Shown one piece after another: positions 55,558-64,000 of a DNA stretch of 64,000 bases. Both the position numbers and the translations under genes were made by a program. This stretch comes from Pseudovibrio sp000156235. Its GTDB lineage: Bacteria; Pseudomonadota; Alphaproteobacteria; Rhizobiales; Stappiaceae. Below the pieces are notes generated by a model. That model worked only from the letters and a program-made list of their open reading frames with translations, did no database searches and was not told where the DNA came from. The number at the start of each line of letters is the position of its first letter. The stretch's first letter is position 1. Location: NCBI RefSeq assembly GCF_000156235.1, contig NZ_DS996816.1, positions 1 to 64,000 on the forward strand, given 5' to 3'.

Positions 55558-58014
55558 TTAGCGCTTCGGCTTATTGAACGCCGCAGCCAGTGCAGCAGCC
55601 ATGGCGTTGTTGCCACCACCACCATTATCAGCTGGCTTATTACCACCACGACCACCACCGCGAGGCCCACCACCACGGTTGCCACCATTCGGGCGATTGC
55701 CGCCACCCGGACGACCACCACCGTGATTGCGTCCACCGCCACGCTCAGCCTGACGCTCCCGTGCATTTTCGCGAGCATCCGCGCTGTCTTTGCGCATGGT
55801 CAGACCGATACGTTTGCGGGCAATGTCCACCTCAACAACACGCACCTTCACGATATCACCAGCCTTCACCACCGTATGCGGATCATCCACGAACCGGTCT
55901 GCTAGCTGAGACACGTGCACAAGACCGTCCTGATGCACGCCGATATCAACGAAGGCGCCGAAGTTGGTCACGTTAGTCACCGTGCCTTCCAGCATCATAC
56001 CCGGCTTCAGATCCTGCATAGTCTCAACACCGTCCTGGAAGGAGGCCGTTTTGAACTCAGGACGCGGGTCACGGCCCGGCTTTTCCAGCTCTGAGAAGAT
56101 GTCCTTCACAGTCGGCAGACCGAATTTCTCGTCCGTAAACTCTTTTGGATCCAGATTGCTCAGCAGGTTGGAGCCCATGATCTCACGAATATCACGACCA
56201 CACGCCTTGATGATCTTCTGTGCCACTGGATAAGCTTCCGGGTGAACAGAAGACGCATCCAACGGGTTATCGCCATCTGCAATCCGCAGGAAGCCCGCGC
56301 ACTGCTCAAACGCTTTCGGCCCAAGGCGAGCCACTTTCAGCAGCTCCTTGCGGTTTTTGAAAGCACCAACCGTATCGCGATACTCAACCACCGCCTTAGC
56401 AAGGCTCTCAGTTAGGCCAGAGATATGCGAGAGCAGCGGAGCAGACGCGGTGTTAAGATCAACCCCAACCGCGTTCACTGCATCCTCAACTACACCATCC
56501 AGAGAACGCGCCAGCTTGGTCTGGTTCACATCATGCTGATACTGCCCCACGCCAATGGATTTCGGCTCAATCTTCACCAGCTCCGCCAGTGGGTCCTGCA
56601 AACGACGACCGATAGACGCCGCACCGCGAAGCGACACATCCACATCCGGCATTTCCTTCGCAGCCAACGCAGAAGCTGAGTAAACAGAAGCTCCCGCCTC
56701 ATTCACCATCACCTTGGTTGGGCGATGCTCAGCAGGAATGTCCTTCAGCAGATCAGCAGCCAGTTTATCCGTCTCACGGCTTGCGGTGCCGTTACCAATC
56801 GCAATCAGGCTCACACCATGCTTAGCAACCAGCATCCGCAGCGTTGCAAGCGAACCCTGAATGTCATTGCGTGGCTGGAATGGGTAGATCGTTGCCGTAT
56901 CCACCAGCTTGCCCGTTGCATCAACAACAGCCACCTTCACACCGGTACGAATACCCGGATCAAGCCCCAGCGTCGCACGCGGCCCAGCAGGAGCGGCCAA
57001 AAGCAAGTCTTTCAGGTTACGAGCAAAAACCTTGATCGCTTCTTCTTCCGCCTTGTCACGAAGCTCACTCATCAGGTCTAGCTCAACATGAAGGCCAATC
57101 TTCACCTTCCACGTCCAGCGGCACACATCAGAAAGCCACTTGTCAGCAGGACGGCCCTTGTTCTCGATACCCGCAGCATCCGCAATCATCTGCTCAACAG
57201 GCTTCACAGCGGAAACGTCGTCTTCGTCCACCTTCAGGTCCAACGCCAGAATGCCCTCATTGCGACCACGCAGCAGCGCCAGTGCACGGTGGCTTGGAAT
57301 GTTCTTCCAGTTCTCGGAGTAACCGAAGTAATCTGAGAATTTCGCACCTTCCTGCTCTTTGCCCGCAACAACTTCCGCCTTCACAGCCCCCTGACGCGCC
57401 ACATAGTTACGCAGCTTACCAACCAGCTGAGCGTTCTCGGAAAAACGCTCCATCAGGATCTGACGCGCCCCATCCAGCACGGCCTTGGTGTCCGCAAAGC
57501 CTTTCTCCGCATCAACAAAGCTGCCCGCTTCACTCTCAGGCATCTTATTCGGATCACCGAGCAGCAGATCAGCCAGTGGCTCAATGCCAGCTTCACGTGC
57601 AATCTGCGCTTTGGTGCGACGCTTCTTTTTGTAAGGCAGATAGAGGTCTTCCAGCGCGGCTTTGTTGTCCGCCGTCGCGATCTGCTTTGCCAGCTCGTCG
57701 GTAAGTTTGCCCTGCTCATCAATGGATTTCACAATCGCTTTGCGGCGATCTTCCATCTCACGCATGTAAATCAGGCGCTCTTCCAACGTACGCAGCTGGC
57801 TATCATCCAACCCGCCCGTCGCTTCTTTACGGTAGCGCGCAATAAACGGAACCGTAGAGCCTTCATCCAACAACTGCACCGCAGAATTCACCTGCCCCGG
57901 CGCACAGCCAATTTCACCAGCAATCCGCTGAGAAATCCGCAAAGCAACATCCGCAGGCAATGCACCAGCTTTGGCAGAAGAGGAAGAAGAAGCAACAGAG
58001 CTCAGATCAGACAT
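55558..58014 (-). CDS. tex: Tex, RNA-binding transcription accessory protein
   Basis: An 818-residue Tex homologue, a conserved nucleic-acid-binding protein that affects transcription. The order is an N-terminal HTH region (TVPFIARYRKEATGGLDDSQ), a YqgF/RuvX-like domain (TLGLDPGIRTGVKVAVVDAT), a helix-hairpin-helix stretch (DLNTASAPLLSHISGLTESL) and an S1 RNA-binding domain near 650-720 (LEGTVTNVTNFGAFVDIGVH). The last 60 residues are Gly/Arg/Asn-rich, much like the tail of the helicase at 48018. Tex usually lacks such a long tail. Its terminator is at 55502. Confidence 0.95.
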   Translation of the reverse strand: MSDLSSVASSSSSAKAGALPADVALRISQRIAGEIGCAPGQVNSAVQLLDEGSTVPFIARYRKEATGGLDDSQLRTLEERLIYMREMEDRRKAIVKSIDEQGKLTDELAKQIATADNKAALEDLYLPYKKKRRTKAQIAREAGIEPLADLLLGDPNKMPESEAGSFVDAEKGFADTKAVLDGARQILMERFSENAQLVGKLRNYVARQGAVKAEVVAGKEQEGAKFSDYFGYSENWKNIPSHRALALLRGRNEGILALDLKVDEDDVSAVKPVEQMIADAAGIENKGRPADKWLSDVCRWTWKVKIGLHVELDLMSELRDKAEEEAIKVFARNLKDLLLAAPAGPRATLGLDPGIRTGVKVAVVDATGKLVDTATIYPFQPRNDIQGSLATLRMLVAKHGVSLIAIGNGTASRETDKLAADLLKDIPAEHRPTKVMVNEAGASVYSASALAAKEMPDVDVSLRGAASIGRRLQDPLAELVKIEPKSIGVGQYQHDVNQTKLARSLDGVVEDAVNAVGVDLNTASAPLLSHISGLTESLAKAVVEYRDTVGAFKNRKELLKVARLGPKAFEQCAGFLRIADGDNPLDASSVHPEAYPVAQKIIKACGRDIREIMGSNLLSNLDPKEFTDEKFGLPTVKDIFSELEKPGRDPRPEFKTASFQDGVETMQDLKPGMMLEGTVTNVTNFGAFVDIGVHQDGLVHVSQLADRFVDDPHTVVKAGDIVKVRVVEVDIARKRIGLTMRKDSADARENARERQAERGGGRNHGGGRPGGGNRPNGGNRGGGPRGGGRGGNKPADNGGGGNNAMAAALAAAFNKPKR

Positions 58015-58222
58015 TCAAATCTCATAGGCTTATTAATATTGAAAGCCCACCCTAGGTCCCCAATGCGGGCAAAACTAGGTGCGAGAAGGGAATATGAACA
58101 GGGAAAGAAAGGGGTGATACCTGCAAGAGCATCATTCGGAAGATCAGCTCCATTTTCTGTCTTCTCAAGACAACACAATTTGTAGATGGTGATACTATAA
58201 ATCATACAAATGGAGCTTTGCT

Positions 58223-58501
58223 ATGAAATCACGGATCACATTATCAATAAGGAGCGACGGCTCTTTTGAAATGTTTCTCAATGAAGCTGGCCGTGATGAT
58301 CTTGTAGAACTGCTTCAATCTCTCTCCAAAGAGAATGATCACTTCCATCTTGCACCTAAGGAACTTGAGTTGGATTGCGAGATATCAGAGATCCCCTATC
58401 GAGAATCCGACCGATTATTGTCGAACGGTAAAGTACTTTTTCGCCCCGACGATTGGGACCGTCTTTACTTCCCACACGTGATGAATGGCGAGCCTTGTTG
58501 A
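58223..58501 (+). CDS. Small unknown protein, possible immunity-like fold
   Basis: A 92-residue protein, unassigned. ATG 58223 follows a GGAG six bases upstream. The sequence (ITLSIRSDGSFEMFLNEAGR, then DDLVELLQSLSKENDHFHLA) looks like an alpha/beta layer and reminds me of small immunity-type proteins. That likeness is weak and no toxin gene is adjacent. It precedes an alpha/beta hydrolase gene on the same strand by 25 bases. Confidence 0.55.
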   Translation: MKSRITLSIRSDGSFEMFLNEAGRDDLVELLQSLSKENDHFHLAPKELELDCEISEIPYRESDRLLSNGKVLFRPDDWDRLYFPHVMNGEPC

Positions 58502-58526
58502 GTGTGTGAATTAAGAGGGATTTCTC

Positions 58527-59210
58527 ATGGAAATGAAAATCGTCATTTTACCAGGTTTAGATGGCACAGGAGTTCTCTCCTGCAAGATCCGTGAGTCTCT
58601 TTCTGCAAATTACAAAGTTGAGACGATTTCATATCCGCCAAACCTATCCCATTATAATGAGCTTTTAGACTGGCTTTATGCGTTACTTCCCAGTGAAGAT
58701 TTCATCATTGTAGCTGAGTCATTCTCAGGCCCCCTCGCAGCCATGATCGCTGCAAAGCACCCCAAATTCTTAAAAGGTGTTGTGTTCGTCGCAACCTTTG
58801 CTCAAAGGCCACGAAACCTGCCCGCATCATTCGCGTACATCCTTCAAGTTGTTCCAATAAAATCTAGTTACCTAGCGCAGATGGTACAGCCAATCTTGAT
58901 GGGAAAGTGGTCTAACCGTGATTTTACGAGCACATTCAAACAGGCATTGAATAAGGTTCCAGCATCGACTCTTTCCAAACGGCTGGCGGAAGTTCTTAAA
59001 GTTGATGTGATTTCGCAACTTACTGAGATAAGCGTACCTACATTGTATTTGCAGGCAAAACACGACCGATTGGTACCACAGAGAATGTCAGCTCCCTTTA
59101 ATCGCACGTCAGCTACATTCTGCACGATTGAGGGGCCGCACTTCCTACTGCAAGCAAATGCTGGAGAGACTGCTACAAAAATATCGGAGTTCATAGGAAG
59201 TCTGAATTGA
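58527..59210 (+). CDS. Alpha/beta hydrolase-fold protein
   Basis: A 227-residue alpha/beta hydrolase. The nucleophile elbow is ESFSG in IVAESFSGPLAAMIA (Ser about 72). The acid Asp is in LYLQAKHDRLVP (about 188) and the His in TIEGPHFLLQANAG (about 210), so a full triad is visible. The oxyanion segment is LPGLDGTGVLS. The substrate is unknown; the family includes esterases, lipases and thioesterases. It starts at ATG 58527, behind a GAGGGA site (58512-58517). Confidence 0.8.
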   Translation: MEMKIVILPGLDGTGVLSCKIRESLSANYKVETISYPPNLSHYNELLDWLYALLPSEDFIIVAESFSGPLAAMIAAKHPKFLKGVVFVATFAQRPRNLPASFAYILQVVPIKSSYLAQMVQPILMGKWSNRDFTSTFKQALNKVPASTLSKRLAEVLKVDVISQLTEISVPTLYLQAKHDRLVPQRMSAPFNRTSATFCTIEGPHFLLQANAGETATKISEFIGSLN

Positions 59211-59267
59211 ACTTTAACTCACGAAGACTGTGATAGTTGAACTTGTTACTACCATAGCCAGCTAACA

Positions 59268-59717
59268 CTACCCTTCCAGCGCCTCAATCATCTCCACGCG
59301 CATTGCATGTCGTCCGCCTTCAAACTGAGCGGAAAGGAATGCGTCCACGATATCGAGTGCAACTCCTTCGCCAATCACGCGAACACCCATAGAAAGCATG
59401 TTGGCGTTGTTGTGCTCACGGATCATGCGAGCGGAGAATGTGTCACTACAAACCCCACAGCGAACACCTTTGATCTTGTTTGCTGCCATCATGATCCCTT
59501 GGCCAGTACCGCATAAAACAAACCCAAACCGGCAATCACCGGAGGCAACAAGCTGCGCAGCCGCTTCTCCATGCTTTGGATAAGGCGTGCTTTCAGGCGT
59601 TGTCGGCCCAATATCGACGACTTCTCAACCCTTCTCAGCGATATGAGCAGCAACGACATGTCGAAGCTGAATACCTGCGTGATCACTGGAAAGAACAACC
59701 CGTTTGTTGGATGGCAT
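59268..59717 (-). pseudogene. rpiB: Ribose-5-phosphate isomerase B-like gene interrupted by an in-frame TGA
   Basis: Read in one frame from ATG 59717, the gene encodes a complete RpiB-like protein of 149 codons, broken only by TGA at codon 31 (59625-59627). Before it: VVLSSDHAGIQLRH. After it: the phosphate and catalytic motif LCGTGQGIMMAANK, then REHNNANMLSMGVRVI. The TGA falls between AEKG and EVVDIG, where family members usually have Tyr or another residue. Everything else in the frame is intact, so this is a recent nonsense mutation, a sequencing error or a recoded stop. No ribosome site is clear at 59717. The window shows no selenocysteine element. Confidence 0.85.
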
Positions 59718-59818
59718 GAAGAAAAAATCCCGTTTCTTGAAGGCTGAGGCAATTCTCGGATGAGATTGGTACCTTGTTTCACGTCACCGCACCACATCTA
59801 TCAGTGTCGCCCTCTCAA

Positions 59819-60733
59819 TCACACCGTCTCACCAGTCTGCTCAGCAACTCTCCCCCTCCCCTTCGCCGTCCCCAGATAGACCGAACCGATGATGACAAGC
59901 AGCGCGATAAAGCGCTGAGGGGTCATCACTTCCCCTAGCAGAATAACACTAAGAATAGCGCCGCCAACGGGTACGGCAAAGTTGACCTGAGACATTCTGT
60001 TGGCACCAATTTTGGGGACCAGATAGAAGTAAATCAGATTGGCGCAAGCTGTTGAAATCACGCCCAGATAGACAACTGCGCCCAGAGAAGAACCAGTCAG
60101 CTCAATGGCTGAAAAGTCTGTGCCTGTAGCCACAGCATAAATCCCGATAGTGACCGTCCCCACAATCATTGAACCAGCCGCCATCTCCAACGGCGGGCGC
60201 TTCACATACTTTCTGATGTAAACCGTTGAGGTTGCGTAAGAAGCTGTCGCAGCAAGGATGGCGAACTGCCCCGTAACCTGCACGCCCAATCCAGAAAGTG
60301 CACCTGGCCCAACAAGGATCGCGACACCAGTCAATCCACCCAACACACCAAGCGTGGTTCTAAGCGTGAGTGCCTCTTCAGGAACAAGCCACGCGGCAAG
60401 TAACAGTGTCACCATTGGCGATGTCCCCATGAGGATGGAGGTCAAAGCACTATCAACCGACTGCTCTCCATAACTGATAAGCAGAAAAGGAAGTGCACTG
60501 CCCAGAAGCCCTGTCACCGCATAGGAAACCCAGTCGACGGGATCTTTGGAAAGAGAAAGGCCACGTATTTTCAAAGCACTAAAGATAATCAAGCTACCAA
60601 CAAGCATCCGTCCGAAAACCAGAAAAGCGGGCTCAAGGGAAGCAACGCCAATCTTGATCACAACATAAGACGAGCTCCACATGGCAGCGAGCAGTAGCCA
60701 TAAGGAAAGATGAAAAAGAGTTGTCTTGTGCAT
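59819..60733 (-). CDS. EamA-family (DMT) transporter
   Basis: A 304-residue inner-membrane exporter with about ten TM helices arranged as two repeats of the EamA domain (first: WLLLAAMWSSSYVVIKIGVA; second from about 155). Such carriers export amino acids or other metabolites. It diverges from an HxlR-type regulator, which probably represses it. An inverted repeat lies between the two genes. Confidence 0.92.
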   Translation of the reverse strand: MHKTTLFHLSLWLLLAAMWSSSYVVIKIGVASLEPAFLVFGRMLVGSLIIFSALKIRGLSLSKDPVDWVSYAVTGLLGSALPFLLISYGEQSVDSALTSILMGTSPMVTLLLAAWLVPEEALTLRTTLGVLGGLTGVAILVGPGALSGLGVQVTGQFAILAATASYATSTVYIRKYVKRPPLEMAAGSMIVGTVTIGIYAVATGTDFSAIELTGSSLGAVVYLGVISTACANLIYFYLVPKIGANRMSQVNFAVPVGGAILSVILLGEVMTPQRFIALLVIIGSVYLGTAKGRGRVAEQTGETV

Positions 60734-60778
60734 TCTCTGAAATCCGATAAATTGCTACTATATTAGAAGCATTACACC

Positions 60779-60795
60779 GCTTCGATTTTAGAAGC
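60779..60795. promoter_or_regulatory. Candidate HxlR operator
   Basis: GCTTC - GATTTTA - GAAGC is an inverted repeat (60779-60795) 15 bases before the HxlR start. A further GAAGC half-site (60766-60770) lies 8 bases before it. The position suits control of both divergent genes. Binding is inferred. Confidence 0.4.
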
Positions 60796-60809
60796 AAGGA
60801 ACATGCACC

Positions 60810-61148
60810 ATGAGTGAAGAAGATCGTCCCGTCGCAAAACATGGCGAACCAGTGCCCGGCTCTCCAAGCGGGCAGCCGATCATGGTCCTCTTCGACCTGC
60901 TCAGCAGGCGATGGGCTATGGGCATACTGTGGGGGCTGAGCGAGAAAAACCGCACATTTCGCGAGCTTCAGGCCTATTGCGGCTCAGCTTCGCCAAGCGT
61001 TCTGAACACACGCCTCAAAGAACTACGCAGCGTCGGCCTCATCGAAAAAGCCTCTGACGGCTACACCCTGACTAAGACAGGCCGGGAACTCTATAACCGC
61101 CTGGAACCTCTAGGCGACTGGGCGATGGAATGGGTTCCGACAATTTAG
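60810..61148 (+). CDS. HxlR-family transcriptional regulator
   Basis: A 112-residue regulator with one winged helix. Typical motifs are LLSRRWAMGILWGLSEKNRT, the recognition part SPSVLNTRLKELRSVGLIEK and the wing DGYTLTKTGRELYN. HxlR members often respond to reactive carbonyls or oxidants, some through a cysteine; this protein has one in AYCGSASPS. It diverges from an EamA exporter, its likely target. Confidence 0.93.
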   Translation: MSEEDRPVAKHGEPVPGSPSGQPIMVLFDLLSRRWAMGILWGLSEKNRTFRELQAYCGSASPSVLNTRLKELRSVGLIEKASDGYTLTKTGRELYNRLEPLGDWAMEWVPTI

Positions 61149-61337
61149 AGAGCCTATCTGACAGCACAAATGCAGCTCAGAAACGATCTCAATAAATTAT
61201 CGGCTCACGCAAAAAGCCTAAGAAAACATCATTACTTTTTGCCTGGGCTTCTAAACTTGGCGAGCAGCTGGCACACCTATACCATCAGCAGCATTTGAAT
61301 CACGGGTACAATACCCCAGACGGAATGGAGCATAAGC
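61149..61337. other. Spacer with nothing recognised
   Basis: There is no gene, hairpin or promoter I would defend in this 189-base gap between HxlR and the thioesterase. Confidence 0.4.
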
Positions 61338-61760
61338 ATGGCAGTTTCTAAGAGTGATCTAGAGAAGTACGCTTCAGTGACCACGGATAAACTCCGCTAT
61401 TGCGATGCGGACAGCCAGGGCCATGTCAACAATGCCGTGTTCAGCACATTCTTAGAAACCGGACGTACCGAACTGTTCATCCATGAGAAGCTAAACCTGT
61501 TCACCAAAACCAGCGGCTTCGCACTGGCAAACCTCAATATGGATTTCTTGCGCCCTGTGTTCTGGCCCGGAGAAGTGCAGATCTACACCGGCATCGCCAG
61601 AATTGGTGGAAGCTCACTGGAGCTTCAGCAGCTCGTTGTCCAAAACAACGAAGTCGCCGCCTCAGCCAAAACAACCATGGTTCAGATCGATCTGACCACA
61701 AACAAAGCCAAGAAGTTCACCGATGACATTCGTCAGGAACTGTCGAACTATCTTCTTTAG
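61338..61760 (+). CDS. Hotdog-fold acyl-CoA thioesterase
   Basis: A 140-residue single hotdog domain. The motif RYCDADSQGHVNNAVFSTFL carries the Asp/His/Asn group of 4-hydroxybenzoyl-CoA thioesterase-like enzymes, followed by LETGRTELF and the long hotdog helix. The substrate is probably a short or medium acyl-CoA, not determinable here. It converges with the helicase gene at 61798. Confidence 0.9.
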   Translation: MAVSKSDLEKYASVTTDKLRYCDADSQGHVNNAVFSTFLETGRTELFIHEKLNLFTKTSGFALANLNMDFLRPVFWPGEVQIYTGIARIGGSSLELQQLVVQNNEVAASAKTTMVQIDLTTNKAKKFTDDIRQELSNYLL

Positions 61761-61797
61761 GGAGTCTTACCGTGAGGCGATGACGTTACATCGCCTC

Positions 61798-62907
61798 TCA
61801 CCGCACCACTGTAATCTTCTTTGCAGCACGGGTCACAGCGGTGTAGAGCCAGCGGGTTTTGTGCTCGCGGAAGGCCCAGCTTTCGTCGAACAGCACCACA
61901 TCATCCCATTGAGAACCCTGAGATTTATGCACGGTCAGCGCATAGCCGTAGTCAAACTCGTCAGCCCGGCGGCGGATGGCGTAAGGGAGCTGCTCGCTGC
62001 CTTCCTCAAACATCGCTGGCAGCACCTTCACCTTGACGGCTTTCTTGGAAAAATCATCCTCTGAAATCACGTCAAAGCGTAGCGTATTGCCGCGTGGCGG
62101 ACGCAGGCGGGAGACTTCCCAAAGGCCACCATTCAGCAAGCCCTTGGTCTTGTCATTGCGCAAGCAAACCAACTTGTCACCTACAGACGGCATCTGCGTG
62201 GTGAAGCCTTTCAGATCACGGATACGGCCATTGTAAAGTCGGCGCGTCTTGTTGGTACCAACCAGCACCTGATCAGAGGCAAGGATGCGCTCCTTATCGA
62301 TCTCCCGGCGGGAAATCACGGCGCTGTCACCATACTGGCCAAAGTCCAGTTCTTCCCCATCACGAATATCCATGGACATGCGCACGATCGGATTGTCTTT
62401 CGCCTGACGGTGAACCTCGGTGAGCATGATGTCCGGCTCAGCCTCGGTGAAGAAACCACCACCACGAACAGGTGGCAACTGCGCAGGATCACCCAGCACC
62501 AGCACCTTCTTGCCGAAGGAAAGCAGGTCGCGTCCAAGTTCCTCATCCACCATGGAACATTCATCGATGATGATCAGATCCACTTTGGCAGCAGGACTAT
62601 CGCGGTTGATGGCAAACTGCGGGCTTTCATCCTCGTCTTCATCATCCTTCTTCGTCCCCTTGGGGCGATAGATCAACGAGTGGATGGTCGACGCGTCCGC
62701 ACACCCTTTTTGGCGCAGAACGTGCGCAGCCTTACCGGTGAACGCACCAAAGGCAACTTCACCATCCAAACCCTCTGCCAAATGACGGGCCAGCGTGGTC
62801 TTTCCGGTTCCGGCATACCCAAACAAGCGAAACACCTGTGGCCCGTGAGAGCGTGCCCAGCGCGCCACTTCAGTAAGTGCATCATCTTGTTGCGGAGACC
62901 AATCCAT
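61798..62907 (-). CDS. RecD-like superfamily 1 DNA helicase/ATPase
   Basis: A 369-residue helicase-like ATPase. Walker A FGYAGTGKTTLARHLAEGL, Walker B IIIDECSMVDEELGRD, then GDPAQLPPVRGGG (motif III) and the C-terminal YALTVHKSQGSQWDDVVLF plus YTAVTRAAKKI are all present. It is shorter than RecD2 and RecD of RecBCD and lacks a long N-terminal domain. It is a stand-alone RecD-like or Dda-like helicase, not an exonuclease V subunit (recB and recC are absent here). It may act in recombination or repair, perhaps on transferred DNA. Confidence 0.88.
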   Translation of the reverse strand: MDWSPQQDDALTEVARWARSHGPQVFRLFGYAGTGKTTLARHLAEGLDGEVAFGAFTGKAAHVLRQKGCADASTIHSLIYRPKGTKKDDEDEDESPQFAINRDSPAAKVDLIIIDECSMVDEELGRDLLSFGKKVLVLGDPAQLPPVRGGGFFTEAEPDIMLTEVHRQAKDNPIVRMSMDIRDGEELDFGQYGDSAVISRREIDKERILASDQVLVGTNKTRRLYNGRIRDLKGFTTQMPSVGDKLVCLRNDKTKGLLNGGLWEVSRLRPPRGNTLRFDVISEDDFSKKAVKVKVLPAMFEEGSEQLPYAIRRRADEFDYGYALTVHKSQGSQWDDVVLFDESWAFREHKTRWLYTAVTRAAKKITVVR

Positions 62908-63086
62908 TCCAGACCACCTGTAATAACTTTCTCAAACGTCAATGAGTAATAAACGAAGCTGACCTGAAACGCCCTCGTTTTCTTAAAAAGGTCAACAGGA
63001 CACTCCAAATTGAACTTGTGAAACTTACGCGGAATTCAGGCACTGTCGCTAGGGTTGCAGCAGCCTATCAATTTCGGAGCAACCCC

Positions 63087-64000
63087 ATGCCACTGTGGAA
63101 GACATGTGCCAGCGAAAGTCCCGACATCTACGCCACGGCCCGCGCCGTTGAAGGCTTAGCCAAAGCCCGCATTCCAGAAACCGGAGTGAGCCCGGAAGAA
63201 GCCTACAATCTTGTGCGGGACGAGCTGTATCTAGATGGCAACGCACGGCAAAACCTTGCCACGTTCTGCACCACATGGGTGGAGGATGAAGTCCACAAAC
63301 TCATGGCTGATTGCATCGATAAGAACATGATCGATAAGGATGAGTATCCGCAAACGGCAGAGATCGAAGCCCGCTGCGTTCACATCATCGCTAGCCTCTG
63401 GAACTCGCCGGAAGCCGAAGAAACCATCGGCTGCTCCACAACCGGCTCTTCAGAAGCCGCCATGCTGGGCGGCCTTGCACTGAAATGGGCATGGAGAGAC
63501 CGCCGCAAGAAAGAAGGCAAGCCTCACGATAAGCCCAATATGGTTTGCGGTCCTGTTCAGGTGTGCTGGCATAAGTTCGCAAAATACTTCGATGTGGAAC
63601 TGCGCCAGATCCCACTCAGCGAAGGCTCTCTCCATATGCGGCCTGAGCAGTTGAAAGACTATGTGGACGAAAACACAATCTGCGTCGTCCCCACACTGGG
63701 CGTTACCTTCACCGGCGTTTACGAACCCGTCAAAGAAATCTGCCAGGAGCTGGATAGGCTTCAGAATGAAACCGGTCTGGACATCCCAGTCCACGTGGAT
63801 GCCGCATCCGGTGGCTTCGTTGCACCCTTCTTGCATCCGGAACTGCTGTGGGATTTCCGCCTCGACCGCGTGAAATCCATCAACGCCTCTGGCCACAAGT
63901 TCGGCCTCGCGCCTCTGGGTGTGGGCTGGGTGATCTGGCGCGATAAAAAAGAGTTGCCGTCTGATCTGGTGTTCAACGTTGATTATCTGGGCGGCAACAT
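63087..64000 (+). CDS. gadB: Glutamate decarboxylase, 5' part, truncated by window edge
   Basis: The first 304 codons of a PLP-dependent decarboxylase that turns glutamate into GABA, using up a proton. ATG 63087 has a CGGAG site 8 bases upstream. Motifs: DELYLDGNARQNLATFCTTW, CSTTGSSEAAMLGGLALKW, PVHVDAASGGFVAPF and the PLP-lysine segment INASGHKFGLAPLGVGW (Lys about 272). The frame stays open to base 64000, so the C-terminus is outside. GABA production serves acid tolerance or the GABA shunt. Confidence 0.93.
   Translation, partial: MPLWKTCASESPDIYATARAVEGLAKARIPETGVSPEEAYNLVRDELYLDGNARQNLATFCTTWVEDEVHKLMADCIDKNMIDKDEYPQTAEIEARCVHIIASLWNSPEAEETIGCSTTGSSEAAMLGGLALKWAWRDRRKKEGKPHDKPNMVCGPVQVCWHKFAKYFDVELRQIPLSEGSLHMRPEQLKDYVDENTICVVPTLGVTFTGVYEPVKEICQELDRLQNETGLDIPVHVDAASGGFVAPFLHPELLWDFRLDRVKSINASGHKFGLAPLGVGWVIWRDKKELPSDLVFNVDYLGGN

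Noticed and set aside
59268..59492. A separate 74-codon gene starting at MMAANK
   Set aside because: It is the C-terminal half of the RpiB-like frame that starts at 59717 and is broken by one TGA. It would not fold alone.
59625..59627. Selenocysteine at the rpiB TGA
   Set aside because: The residue position is not a known Sec site, and I see no hairpin directly downstream that I would defend as a SECIS element. Mutation or error is simpler.

Overview
The window looks like a chromosomal segment of a marine alphaproteobacterium. The reasons are the rrn layout 16S - tRNA-Ile(GAT) - tRNA-Ala(TGC) - 23S, a 16S gene of about 1.48 kb, a sodium-pumping NADH:quinone reductase (NQR), a leucine/isovalerate operon, and a possible type III secretion cargo pair. 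The overall gene style resembles Pseudovibrio and its relatives. That placement is inference; the 16S sequence would settle it.

Layout. 1-4432: rrn operon on the minus strand, with the 3' part of 23S off the left edge, a strong promoter at 4404-4432 and an RNase III-type stem flanking 16S. 4433-5582: T-poor, gene-poor spacer. 5583-11808 (minus): a TetR regulator, a crotonase-fold protein lacking the usual catalytic glutamates, a Tat-exported serine hydrolase and a 1074-residue self-sufficient reductive dehalogenase fused to its own reductase. 12279-16905 (minus): a small secreted protein, a P-loop kinase-like protein and three tandem LuxR-type paralogues. 17129-22945: a two-component system, OsmC, a CurA-like reductase, PhzF, an Lrp/AsnC regulator and PlsY.

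22957-32166: a TetR regulator diverges from a seven-gene leucine/isovalerate operon (isovaleryl-CoA dehydrogenase, methylcrotonyl-CoA carboxylase beta, a small unknown, carboxylase alpha, acyl-CoA synthetase, HMG-CoA lyase, methylglutaconyl-CoA hydratase). A 28-bp near-perfect palindrome sits between them. A TetA-type exporter follows. 33560-37712 holds five isochorismatase-fold cysteine hydrolase paralogues around one GlxA/AraC-type regulator. The fifth copy has lost its catalytic aspartate, and the regulator is probably read from a leaderless mRNA.

37972-46763: two small membrane proteins, then nqrABCDEF (minus) with the maturation genes apbE and nqrM on the opposite strand. 46819-55260: small membrane proteins, a DEAD-box helicase with a long leader, a spacer with a two-copy dispersed repeat, a secreted TIM-barrel-like protein, a YaiI-family protein, an amidase, and a pair that looks like a type III secretion chaperone and a cysteine-protease-fold effector. 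55558-64000: Tex, a small unknown, an alpha/beta hydrolase, an rpiB reading frame interrupted by one in-frame TGA, an EamA exporter diverging from an HxlR regulator, a hotdog thioesterase, a RecD-like helicase and the start of a glutamate decarboxylase gene.

The most promising items are the fused reductive dehalogenase, the five-copy hydrolase cluster, the effector/chaperone pair, the triple LuxR array and the rpiB in-frame stop. All functions are read from sequence motifs; no searches were run.
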